Of a DNA stretch of 64,000 nt, positions 44,335 to 51,730 are shown in pieces (the stretch's first letter is position 1; every line of letters starts with the position of its first letter). The notes beneath the pieces are model-generated. The model was not told the DNA's origin and did not search any database. It worked only from the letters and a program-made list of their open reading frames with translations. Source of the DNA: a virus. A program made the position numbers and the translations under genes. The stretch spans positions 112,211-176,210 of IMG/VR virus record IMGVR_UViG_3300034082_004296. One strand, 5' to 3'.

Positions 44335-44574
44335 ATGGAAAAAATTTTAAAAGATCAGTTACATAGTTTGTATCTAACTTATTCTGCAATAACTTCGCAG
44401 TTTAAAAGAATAGAACAGGAAGCAGTTAGGCTTGAAGAGGAGAGAAAGACAGTTAGTGAGATACTTCATACTGCTCGAGAACAGGAGAAGGATGTAATAA
44501 ATAAACTAGAAAAAGAACTAGATAAAACGTTAACTCCAAACGATATTCTTGAAATAATTAAACAGTATGAATAA
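44335..44574 (+). CDS. Small coiled-coil protein (79 aa)
   Basis: Helical from end to end with heptad-like Leu/Ile/Val spacing (FKRIEQEAVRLEEERKTVSE, then DVINKLEKELDK). Acidic and basic residues alternate. Overlaps the next start by 8 bases. May act as a partner of the following membrane-anchored coiled-coil protein. Function unknown. Confidence 0.5.
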   Translation: MEKILKDQLHSLYLTYSAITSQFKRIEQEAVRLEEERKTVSEILHTAREQEKDVINKLEKELDKTLTPNDILEIIKQYE

Positions 44575-45355
44575 AGACACGATATATCGAATCCTTGGTA
44601 CTATCATGTCAGGCGTGATCGTTGTTCTTCTCATGAAGAACTGCGAGCTTCAAAAGGGATACGATCGTGAGATTGATCAGCTTAAAAAATCGATTATTGC
44701 CTCTGACAAGCTTACAAAGGAAGCAGACGGTCGATACGCAAAATTAGTAGATTACTATGCTAGTGAAAAAGATCTATTAAACGATCTAAAAAAGAATAAT
44801 CGAGAGCTTTATCAAGAGATCAAAAAACAGGACGAGAAGTTGTTAAGCATAACTAGTTCAATAATATCCCTAGATGAAAAAGTCGTTCAGGGATTTGGTC
44901 AGACTGATCCTGTCGATACTAATCGATTGAATCTTTCCCTAAGATATCCTGATGAAAAGGATCCCTTTGTTTTTTGGGACGGATGGATAAACAAAAATAC
45001 CGCTGCATATCGAGGAACGTTTTCCTTTGGTAAACTTCCAATAAAAGTGGTTCTTACTGAAGAGTCTAGAGGCTTATGGAAGAGTCGAATCATTGGACCC
45101 GAATGGTTGAAAGTAGATTCATTATCAATATTAAGCATTCCACCAGAAGAATATGTTGTTGCAAAACCTAAAAAAGTACAATGGCTAGTTGGCGGCTCCT
45201 ATATGTATACTATGAATACTAACCTCCAAGGAGTGGGAGTAGATATTGGCCTAAGTCTTTTTGATCGACATAACCTAATGCTAGGAGCAACTACATTAAA
45301 CCAAGTAAGCGTTAGATATGTATATAAGATTAAGACACTTAAAAGAAAAAAGTAA
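44567..45355 (+). CDS. Membrane-anchored coiled-coil protein, possible spanin (262 aa)
   Basis: The N-terminus YRILGTIMSGVIVVLLMKNC is one hydrophobic segment (signal anchor). Residues about 30-110 are a charged coiled coil (YDREIDQLKKSIIASDKLTK, LLNDLKKNNRELYQEIKKQD). The C-terminal half is beta-type; the last 50 residues alternate polar and hydrophobic (VGGSYMYTMNTNLQGVGVDI, LMLGATTLNQVSVRYVYKI) like outer-membrane strands. An inner-membrane anchor, periplasm-spanning coil and outer-membrane-type end fit a spanin bridging both membranes. Also consistent with a tail or host-envelope protein. No assigned family. Confidence 0.45.
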   Translation: MNKDTIYRILGTIMSGVIVVLLMKNCELQKGYDREIDQLKKSIIASDKLTKEADGRYAKLVDYYASEKDLLNDLKKNNRELYQEIKKQDEKLLSITSSIISLDEKVVQGFGQTDPVDTNRLNLSLRYPDEKDPFVFWDGWINKNTAAYRGTFSFGKLPIKVVLTEESRGLWKSRIIGPEWLKVDSLSILSIPPEEYVVAKPKKVQWLVGGSYMYTMNTNLQGVGVDIGLSLFDRHNLMLGATTLNQVSVRYVYKIKTLKRKK

Positions 45356-45357
45356 GA

Positions 45358-47346
45358 ATGGCACAAAGTAGATTCATAAACATATCGTCTTACTGTATTG
45401 CAGAATACCAGTTTGAACAAATAGGCTCTCTTAATTTCTACAATGAGGATTTTATCTTTGTTGAAAATGCGATTACAGGAGGTCATCAAATATTTAATAC
45501 TGACGCTTCATATAATACTTTGAAGAATATTAGAGACTTGTCAGTCGTTCCTATCGAAAACAACACTTATGTGTATCTAGATAGCGAAAAGGTTCCAAAT
45601 TACCTTAATTATAATCCTCAGTTTACATCATCGACTCTATCCGGATATAATGTGGTAATGGATAGAGTGAGGTTTCACTTTGTATCAGGTTTTGACTTCG
45701 ATAACTTTAAAGCTCTAATCTTATCTGTAAGTAATCCTGAGAATAACGGAACAATCAATATTTTTGCAAACATACTTGTTGCGCCTGAAACTATTTCTGA
45801 ACTCATAATATTCAATCCCAAACCTCTTTTTCTCTCAAACGCAGTATACGATAGATACATCGACGTTTACATACCTTCTATAAAGAACATAAATGAGGAT
45901 TTTGTGACTGCACCAGTACCAGCCTTGACTTTTGCTGCGGCAATTACGCCAAGCCCAAGTGGACCTTCTGGTCTAGTCTATAACAATCCCATAACTTTAT
46001 CTCTACTTGAGTGCGGAACCAAAAAACCAATCTTTACTAATACTTCAATGATCTATGATTCATATGAAGTTTCGGAAGTATACACGGCAACTGTTTCGCA
46101 GACTAATGAGTTTAATAACGTTGGAGCCTATGTGAATCAAGCTGTGCTTGGAGATTATCTAGAATTTTATCTTACTTTTAATTCAGCCTTTCCTGGAGAG
46201 TTAATATCTATATTAAACCGAAGAAATCCAGTTGACGATTGGATCATAGTTCACCAGTTAAGTGTATTTGAACAAGTAGGAACTGCTTTTATCAATACTG
46301 CAAGGCTAGTGTTTTTCCAAGAAGACTCATATGATGAACCAAATGTTTTTAGACCTGTCCTTAAATATGCTCATGAAGCAATCAGCATGTCAGTCGACTA
46401 TATCGCGCGATTGACTAATCGAAGAAATGGCGAACAGATAATTAGGGAAGCTTCATTTAACCTAGTTTCTCCGAAAAAATATGGAAGAAGCCTGATAAAC
46501 TTACCTCTACTTGATAAACCACAATCCCAAAAAATATACAATAAGATCGTTAAGAATAACTTTGAAGCGACTTCACTTTTTATTGAGCCGACTCCCATTA
46601 GTAAGCAAAGTGTCATTACTCCATCAGTACCAACGCAAGTTACTGAAGTTGTTCGTACAGAATTTGTGCCAATCTTTTTTAATAACAATAACATTTCAAT
46701 ATCTAACGTTAATTCAATGATTAAGTCAACTGATTCTTCTGAGGAAGTTGTGTTTGGTCCTGGAAAGTTACGATTTATCTTGTCGCCGTTTGATAATATT
46801 CTTAAATTAAAAGTATTTACTGAGGCTGCTTTGGCAAATGCTGAAAATCCACTAGTTCCTTTAGATCTAAACGTGAATGCCGCAAAATACCGACTAGTTT
46901 TTGAGACATCGTCAGGTAAAGTATCAATCGATAACGTAAACGACTCTAGTCAGGAAAACCTATCGACTGGCCAAATAACATTCAATATAGCTAAAAAAGA
47001 GAGCGAGTCTGTGACCAACTCAAAAAATAAGACAGTGTATATAGTGTCGGTTTCCCAAGACGGCCGTGAGACATTAATGTATACTGGAGAGTGGAGAAAG
47101 CCTAGCGAACAGTCAGATGTTGATGCTGCAATTGCTCAAGCAAAAGCAGATGCCGCTGCTAAAAAGGACCTAACTAAGATACTTGGTGGAATCAAGGACA
47201 GACTATCATTGATTACTAAATTGGATCTTGCAAATAAAGTTGATGCTAGTTCTACAGTGAAGAGCAAAGGAGAAGCTCCTATCGTGAACAGGTTCGGTGT
47301 AGCCGGATCAAAATCGATACGGACAAACGGTTCTAACTCTAAGTAA
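45358..47346 (+). CDS. Putative virion structural protein (662 aa)
   Basis: A beta-rich protein with acidic and Asn-rich loops (IGSLNFYNEDFIFVENAITG), a central part with FYLTFNSAFPGELISI and a C-terminus with an Ala-rich helix (VDAAIAQAKADAAAKKDLTK) followed by a basic tail. The tail end (VNRFGVAGSKSIRTNGSNSK) is disordered. The start is 2 bases after the previous stop. Composition and neighbours suggest a baseplate or tail component; family not recognised. Confidence 0.5.
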   Translation: MAQSRFINISSYCIAEYQFEQIGSLNFYNEDFIFVENAITGGHQIFNTDASYNTLKNIRDLSVVPIENNTYVYLDSEKVPNYLNYNPQFTSSTLSGYNVVMDRVRFHFVSGFDFDNFKALILSVSNPENNGTINIFANILVAPETISELIIFNPKPLFLSNAVYDRYIDVYIPSIKNINEDFVTAPVPALTFAAAITPSPSGPSGLVYNNPITLSLLECGTKKPIFTNTSMIYDSYEVSEVYTATVSQTNEFNNVGAYVNQAVLGDYLEFYLTFNSAFPGELISILNRRNPVDDWIIVHQLSVFEQVGTAFINTARLVFFQEDSYDEPNVFRPVLKYAHEAISMSVDYIARLTNRRNGEQIIREASFNLVSPKKYGRSLINLPLLDKPQSQKIYNKIVKNNFEATSLFIEPTPISKQSVITPSVPTQVTEVVRTEFVPIFFNNNNISISNVNSMIKSTDSSEEVVFGPGKLRFILSPFDNILKLKVFTEAALANAENPLVPLDLNVNAAKYRLVFETSSGKVSIDNVNDSSQENLSTGQITFNIAKKESESVTNSKNKTVYIVSVSQDGRETLMYTGEWRKPSEQSDVDAAIAQAKADAAAKKDLTKILGGIKDRLSLITKLDLANKVDASSTVKSKGEAPIVNRFGVAGSKSIRTNGSNSK

Positions 47347-47387
47347 TCAAATATAGAAACACCACCGAATAATTAACGATTTATTGA

Positions 47388-47396
47388 GATAAATAA
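47388..47396 (+). promoter_or_regulatory. GATAAATAA late-promoter-like
   Basis: GATAAATAA, 21 nt before the ATG at 47418. The gap holds A-rich sequence only. Confidence 0.5.
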
Positions 47397-47417
47397 AAAA
47401 AAATAATAATTCACGAA

Positions 47418-49010
47418 ATGAAAGGCTTCGTAGACAAAATATTAACTGAACTTAAGACTAATACTACTCTTAAATCAGAACCACTAGTAAAACTTTTAAC
47501 TGAATCGATTGATAAATCGATATCATTGGGTGAACCGACTCCAGTAATCTATAATAATATAAAGAGCGGGTTAACTTCAATTAATGCTAAAGTTAAGAGC
47601 AAAAAATTAACTACTATTCTAGAGCAGTTTAAAAAAATTGAAACTACTCCTGAATCACAAACTGCGATCATTGCTAAAAAAGCAAAACTTTCTGAGAAAT
47701 TAAAAGCTATTCGTGAATCTAAGTCTGGTACAAACCCTATCGTACTTAATCAAGTAGAATTATTTGAATCTTACCTAAATAACGGTACTCCTGATTTTGC
47801 ACTATGTGAAGGATTTATCCAAGCATTCTCAAAGCATAAATACGATTCAGCAATTAAGACGCAAATTGCCAAAGTTGAAAAATATCTAAATGAAAACAGA
47901 TCAGAGGTATTGTTTTTAAATACGATATACTCAATGGATTCGATGCAAAGCCAACAGTATTCTACTGTAAGTTCAGACCTTAAGCAAATGTTGCTTTCTG
48001 AATCTTATACATCAGACATACTTAAGCTTAAATATGGAACGTCTGTTCCTCTAGTAAATCAATTAGTTAATGACTTACGATTGATTGAGTCTCAAACGTT
48101 GGGATACTTTACTTTGGGTGAGGGAGATTCTTTCACGAACGTGACGAACCTGATCACACCTGCAACTAAAGCTAAGGACGGGATGATTATTTATATGGAT
48201 AATCGATTTGTTTCAATCCGTGAATCCAGAGGATTAACTGGTAAGGAGACAAAGGTACACGTAGATGGTCAATTCAAGATTGCAGAAGTTGATCCTAACT
48301 ATATTAAAGAAAAATTTCCAAGATTCTATAAAGTTTCTGAGTCATTTGCCACACTAGGATTTAAAAAGAACTTAGATGGAACAAGTGTAGATTCTTCAGC
48401 AATCAGAAACTTTAATATTAGCTTCAAGACAAATGAAGAAAAAGAACTTGATCTTTATTTGAATGAATCTAAGGTTTCTAACCTAGATGAGATTAATCTA
48501 ATGGAAGCCCTTTCTTTAGAGAGCGGTGAAATTAAGAACAAGGTTGTGACCTTGTTTGAGAACTCAAATAATCTTTTTAACTTTGATTTCATCAAGGAAT
48601 TAACTAATGACCGAACATTAAGTGAAGCATTTGTTCTTAAGTTGAACAGTGAGTTTTATATCTGTGAAAAATTAAATGCTGCCGAAAGAGAATGGAAAAA
48701 AGTAGATGAGTACGAATTATACGAGTTTTGTATGACTAAATTCAACTATGATATTAGTCCAATATTTAAGACTAAGATCGATGAAAAGATTGAGTCATTT
48801 AAAAAGATTGAGGATCGTAAAAATGCCATCTCAATTGATATTACTAAGCTTGAAGAGACAATGGAAAAACTTCAAAAAGCAATCTCTAATCCTGATCTTG
48901 ATTCAGAAGCAGTTAAGAAACTTACTGGAATTAGAGAATCTATTGAAACTTCCATCGTTTCTCTTAAGAATGATTATGTTGGACTAGATTTATTTAAAAG
49001 AGACATATAA
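47418..49010 (+). CDS. Head-internal/scaffold candidate with protease-site-like N-terminus (530 aa)
   Basis: The N-terminus MKGFVDKILTELKTN has I-x-x-E and L-T-E at residues 8-11, resembling the cleavage site of T4 prohead proteins; a similar LLTES occurs near residue 30. The first 100 residues are helical and Lys/Glu-rich; the middle is mixed and the C-terminus is a coiled coil (LEETMEKLQKAISNPDLDSE). A scaffold or internal head protein is plausible, but the family is not recognised. Its stop overlaps by one base the start of a very small lipoprotein gene. Carries its own late-promoter-like element. Confidence 0.45.
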   Translation: MKGFVDKILTELKTNTTLKSEPLVKLLTESIDKSISLGEPTPVIYNNIKSGLTSINAKVKSKKLTTILEQFKKIETTPESQTAIIAKKAKLSEKLKAIRESKSGTNPIVLNQVELFESYLNNGTPDFALCEGFIQAFSKHKYDSAIKTQIAKVEKYLNENRSEVLFLNTIYSMDSMQSQQYSTVSSDLKQMLLSESYTSDILKLKYGTSVPLVNQLVNDLRLIESQTLGYFTLGEGDSFTNVTNLITPATKAKDGMIIYMDNRFVSIRESRGLTGKETKVHVDGQFKIAEVDPNYIKEKFPRFYKVSESFATLGFKKNLDGTSVDSSAIRNFNISFKTNEEKELDLYLNESKVSNLDEINLMEALSLESGEIKNKVVTLFENSNNLFNFDFIKELTNDRTLSEAFVLKLNSEFYICEKLNAAEREWKKVDEYELYEFCMTKFNYDISPIFKTKIDEKIESFKKIEDRKNAISIDITKLEETMEKLQKAISNPDLDSEAVKKLTGIRESIETSIVSLKNDYVGLDLFKRDI

Positions 49011-49111
49011 TGAGATTAATCATAATAATTTTGACCGTTTTGATCTTAGTATCATGCACAGGCTCTAAGAAAGCAACATGTGATGCCTATTCAATGAACT
49101 CGGAAAAATAA
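49010..49111 (+). CDS. Tiny lipoprotein (33 aa)
   Basis: Found by reading the gap: ATG at 49010 overlaps the last A of the preceding TAA (TAATG). It encodes a hydrophobic signal ending in a lipobox (TVLILVSC: Leu-Val-Ser-Cys at residues 13-16) and a 17-residue mature part (CTGSKKATCDAYSMNSEK, with a second Cys). The lipid-modified Cys would be residue 16. Such phage lipoproteins often act in superinfection exclusion, blocking of DNA entry, or lysis; nothing here selects between these. The ribosome would reach it by coupling to the gene before it. Confidence 0.6.
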   Translation: MRLIIIILTVLILVSCTGSKKATCDAYSMNSEK

Positions 49112-49121
49112 AAGACCCTTC

Positions 49122-49379
49122 TTGAAAAAAATACTTTCTTATTCAGAATATTTAAGCGACTCTCTAAAGGAGTCGCTTGATCCATTTGTAGAAAAAAGAT
49201 CAAAGTTTAGAATAGGTGACCAAGTAAAAGTTAAGGATCGAGTAGGTAAGGTGACAGCAATCGATAAAAAGCACTATCTTGTCCTAATTCAAGGCAAGAA
49301 TGAAAGAGTCGCTGAAGACCAAATCGAAGAGATGGGTCCAATAAAGAAAAAGAAACAGCCGACTAAAAATAAAAGATAA
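49122..49379 (+). CDS. Capsid-targeted candidate with KOW/SH3-like domain (85 aa)
   Basis: Starts with TTG. The N-terminus MKKILSYSEYLSDSLKES fits the shared tag, with L-K-E at residues 15-17 followed by Ser. The body (KFRIGDQVKVKDRVGKVTAI, then YLVLIQGKNERVAEDQIEEM) is a small SH3-like barrel similar to KOW-type domains. The C-terminus is strongly basic (KKKKQPTKNKR), suited to binding DNA in the head. A short basic, tagged protein recalls T4 internal proteins I-III. Ten bases after the tiny lipoprotein stop. Confidence 0.6.
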   Translation: MKKILSYSEYLSDSLKESLDPFVEKRSKFRIGDQVKVKDRVGKVTAIDKKHYLVLIQGKNERVAEDQIEEMGPIKKKKQPTKNKR

Positions 49380-49405
49380 AAGTTTTATTTTTGAGTTTTT
49401 CATAG

Positions 49406-49411
49406 TATAAT
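49406..49411 (+). promoter_or_regulatory. TATAAT -10-like in TAGTATAATAG
   Basis: CATAGTATAATAGC, 19 nt before the ATG at 49431; TAGTATAATAG is identical to the element at 37242-37252. Confidence 0.4.
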
Positions 49412-49430
49412 AGCTAAAAATTATATTATT

Positions 49431-49706
49431 ATGAAAAATTCAGTTGTAATCGGCCCGATCCAAAAGGCCAAGCCAGTAACAGAGCGTGCATCTATCCTAG
49501 ACCAGCGCTTGTCTAAGATGAAAGTAGGAAACTTTTTTGAAGTTTCAGGTCTCGCTACTAAAAAAGATATTCTTAATTTTAGAGCATCAATCAGTTATTT
49601 TTCCAAAAAGAACAATGTTCAGGTCTCAACTATGGTGACCAATGGAGTTCTTAAGGTACAAAGAGTAAAATCTATCAAAACTAAAGAAGTATCCAGAGTA
49701 AAATAA
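49431..49706 (+). CDS. Small phage protein of unknown function (91 aa)
   Basis: Composed of a basic N-terminal tail (IGPIQKAKPVTERASIL), a helix and KMKVGNFFEVSGLATKKDIL, then IRASISYFSKKNNVQVSTM-type sequence (here FRASISYFSKKNNVQVSTM) and a basic C-terminus. The segment 'V-G-x-F-F-E-V-S-G' with 'R-A-S-I-S-Y' is a pattern I recall in T4-like cyanophage hypothetical proteins, but no function follows from it. It has its own TATAAT-type element, unlike most neighbours. Confidence 0.5.
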   Translation: MKNSVVIGPIQKAKPVTERASILDQRLSKMKVGNFFEVSGLATKKDILNFRASISYFSKKNNVQVSTMVTNGVLKVQRVKSIKTKEVSRVK

Positions 49707-49723
49707 TCAATAAATACTTTTAA

Positions 49724-50524
49724 ATGGATACTCGAATAGATTTTAACACAGCTAAAAAGTTTGATCAACTTGAACTGATCGATTGGAAAACAAAATACGG
49801 AGATTTTCAGTTCTATATTCGTAAGGGACTAAATGAGATTAAGTATAATGTTGGCACAAACGTATCAAAAAGCCCAAAGAGCGGAGAATACATCAAGCCT
49901 CTTACCTCAGCTGCATACGGTCCTGAAATGGATGTAAATGCAGTTTTTAACCAGGAAGATACTTGGTTGGATATTGGCGGACATATCGGACTTTTTGCTA
50001 TACGAATGGCTCGACAGTTTCCAAAAATCAAAGAAGTCGTGGCATACGAGGCACTACCTCACAATGCATCATTTGCCTTGGAAAACATCAAGATAAATGG
50101 TGTAGATTCAGAGTGTAAAGTAATCCAAAAGGCAATCGTTCCAGGAGAGGAAGAGACAATTGATTTCTTTATCTCTAACGATTCTGGAAAGCACTCAATA
50201 CTTCCTATTCGAGGTAGAGATATTCTACATGTACCTGCAATTAACATCAATGATGCTATTTCCACTCATGGAGCAACTGCAATCAAGATGGATGTTGAGG
50301 GAGCCGAGTATGAATTGCTAAAGGCTGTCACAGATTGGTCTAATATTAGGGTGCTTATCATTGAATACCATTTTATGTATAAGCCACTTAAGACAAACCG
50401 AGTTCAAAAGTTTCAGGAAATAGTTTCAATCCTTGAAAATAATTTTGATGTTGTTCGTAAGATCGAGGCAGTTGAGTACGGTAAGAATTTTATCACTCAC
50501 ATTGTTGCTCTTAAAAATGATTAA
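49724..50524 (+). CDS. FkbM-family methyltransferase (266 aa)
   Basis: The SAM-binding motif I is TWLDIGGHIGLFAIRMARQF at about residue 81 (Asp-Ile-Gly-Gly-His-x-Gly). It is followed by acidic VVAYEALPHNASFALENIKI (motif II/III), and the diagnostic FkbM ending IKMDVEGAEYELLKAV near residue 190. Such enzymes O-methylate sugars or natural products. The place, two genes from a GT-B-like glycosyltransferase and in a window with three more glycan enzymes, suggests modification of a glycan on the virion, host or DNA. A strong terminator follows its stop. Confidence 0.75.
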   Translation: MDTRIDFNTAKKFDQLELIDWKTKYGDFQFYIRKGLNEIKYNVGTNVSKSPKSGEYIKPLTSAAYGPEMDVNAVFNQEDTWLDIGGHIGLFAIRMARQFPKIKEVVAYEALPHNASFALENIKINGVDSECKVIQKAIVPGEEETIDFFISNDSGKHSILPIRGRDILHVPAININDAISTHGATAIKMDVEGAEYELLKAVTDWSNIRVLIIEYHFMYKPLKTNRVQKFQEIVSILENNFDVVRKIEAVEYGKNFITHIVALKND

Positions 50525-50543
50525 GATCAAATAATTTAAAAAA

Positions 50544-50570
50544 GGGCATCTAACTAGGTGCCCTTTTTTT
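50544..50570 (+). terminator. Intrinsic terminator after FkbM gene
   Basis: Hairpin GGGCATCT, loop AACT, AGGTGCCC (one G-T pair), followed by seven T and preceded by six A, giving a possible bidirectional terminator. It separates the FkbM unit from the glycosyltransferase-like gene. Confidence 0.85.
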
Positions 50571-50607
50571 ATTTAAAACCTCACAAACGACTTTAAGTAA
50601 ATATTAT

Positions 50608-51672
50608 ATGAAAAGTTTATATGCATATTTTGGTCTACTTGACCTACATGATATTGATTCTCCAGGACATTCTCTATATCAAATAGGATTAGTTGATTCC
50701 TTAAGAGAATCATTTGGTGAAGAAAAATTTGATTTTTATTCGTATTATCCAGAAGAAGTAATTAAGTCGGCTTCTCTCAATAGCTTTCCAGAAACCGAGT
50801 TAGGGAAGCTTTTTTATAAGTACCGAATCGAACTATTTGACCATCCTATTCATAACATAGATGAAGTATTGGGATTAATTTCTCAAAAAGCTTATTCTAA
50901 ACTTTATTTAAAGGCTAGATTTAGAAACCTTTCGACTCTTTCTAAAAAATGGAAGGATGCTCGAGATTTTGATAAGATTATTGAATGTGCAATCGTTTCA
51001 GGTTACTCAAAGGACAGCATAATTATCTTAGATACAGATCTTTCTCTTTCTGATAAGTTTGTCGAGCAGAATAAAGACTTTGTGACCATCTTAATTCCAT
51101 CTATTGATTTTCCAGGAATATCTAACATGTTTCTTGTAGACTGCGTTAACTTGAACCTTTCACAACATAAAAAAGGAATATCTAGTGTATTTTATGGAAA
51201 TATTGATACTTCTAAATACAAGAGTGGAAACTCAAAAAGTGAAATCTTGCCGGACGCCCTTAAATGGATTGCTCGTAATCACTGGTCAAAGGATGAAGAT
51301 TTTCATCTAATCTGTAAGCGGAATGATTTTGATTCCCTTTCAAATAAGCTATCATCTACTCATCATGTAGATAGAAAAAATAGAGTTAAGATTTGGGAAA
51401 CGCTAGAATCTTCAAGAATAATGGTAAATATTACTAAAGAAAAATATAACGATCGACGATTTATTCCGGCTCGCATATTTGAGGCAATGATATTTGGCAT
51501 GATTCCAGTTTCATACAAGTTTGACTTTATGTGTCCAGCATTTTCATTTGATACTCTTGAAGATCTATTTGAAATCTATGCATATTTAGGTGAATGTGAC
51601 GAATTTGGACTAGAGCAAGCATATAAGCATTTTATAAACAGTTACCTAGACTACATGACATCTCCCCAATAA
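50608..51672 (+). CDS. GT-B-like glycosyltransferase (354 aa)
   Basis: The N-terminal half (SLYAYFGLLDLHDIDSPGHS, LLYQIGLVDSLRESF type sequence) is alpha/beta. The C-terminal half has the clearest sign: ESSRIMVNITKEKYND, then IPARIFEAMIFGMIPVSYKF, the 'R-x-x-E-a-x-x-x-G-x-x-P-v' donor-binding motif of GT-B (GT1/GT4/CgeB-like) enzymes. T4-like phages use GT-B enzymes to glucosylate DNA (alpha- and beta-GT), so modified DNA is an alternative to surface glycans. Isolated behind a terminator, with start ATG after an A/T-rich leader. Confidence 0.55.
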   Translation: MKSLYAYFGLLDLHDIDSPGHSLYQIGLVDSLRESFGEEKFDFYSYYPEEVIKSASLNSFPETELGKLFYKYRIELFDHPIHNIDEVLGLISQKAYSKLYLKARFRNLSTLSKKWKDARDFDKIIECAIVSGYSKDSIIILDTDLSLSDKFVEQNKDFVTILIPSIDFPGISNMFLVDCVNLNLSQHKKGISSVFYGNIDTSKYKSGNSKSEILPDALKWIARNHWSKDEDFHLICKRNDFDSLSNKLSSTHHVDRKNRVKIWETLESSRIMVNITKEKYNDRRFIPARIFEAMIFGMIPVSYKFDFMCPAFSFDTLEDLFEIYAYLGECDEFGLEQAYKHFINSYLDYMTSPQ

Positions 51673-51701
51673 GTTACACTAGATTAAAATAAGGTCGGTC
51701 T

Positions 51702-51712
51702 TATAAATAATA
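51702..51712 (+). promoter_or_regulatory. TATAAATAATA, exact T4 late promoter core
   Basis: TATAAATA, identical to the T4 late promoter core, followed by ATA, 18 nt before the ATG at 51731. Confidence 0.55.
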
Positions 51713-51730
51713 AAAAAAGCTGGCCCTTTT

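Noticed and set aside
51688-51706. ATAAG...CTTAT hairpin before the CUB-protein gene
   Set aside because: Five-pair stem overlapping the TATAAATA element; expected by chance in A/T-rich sequence.
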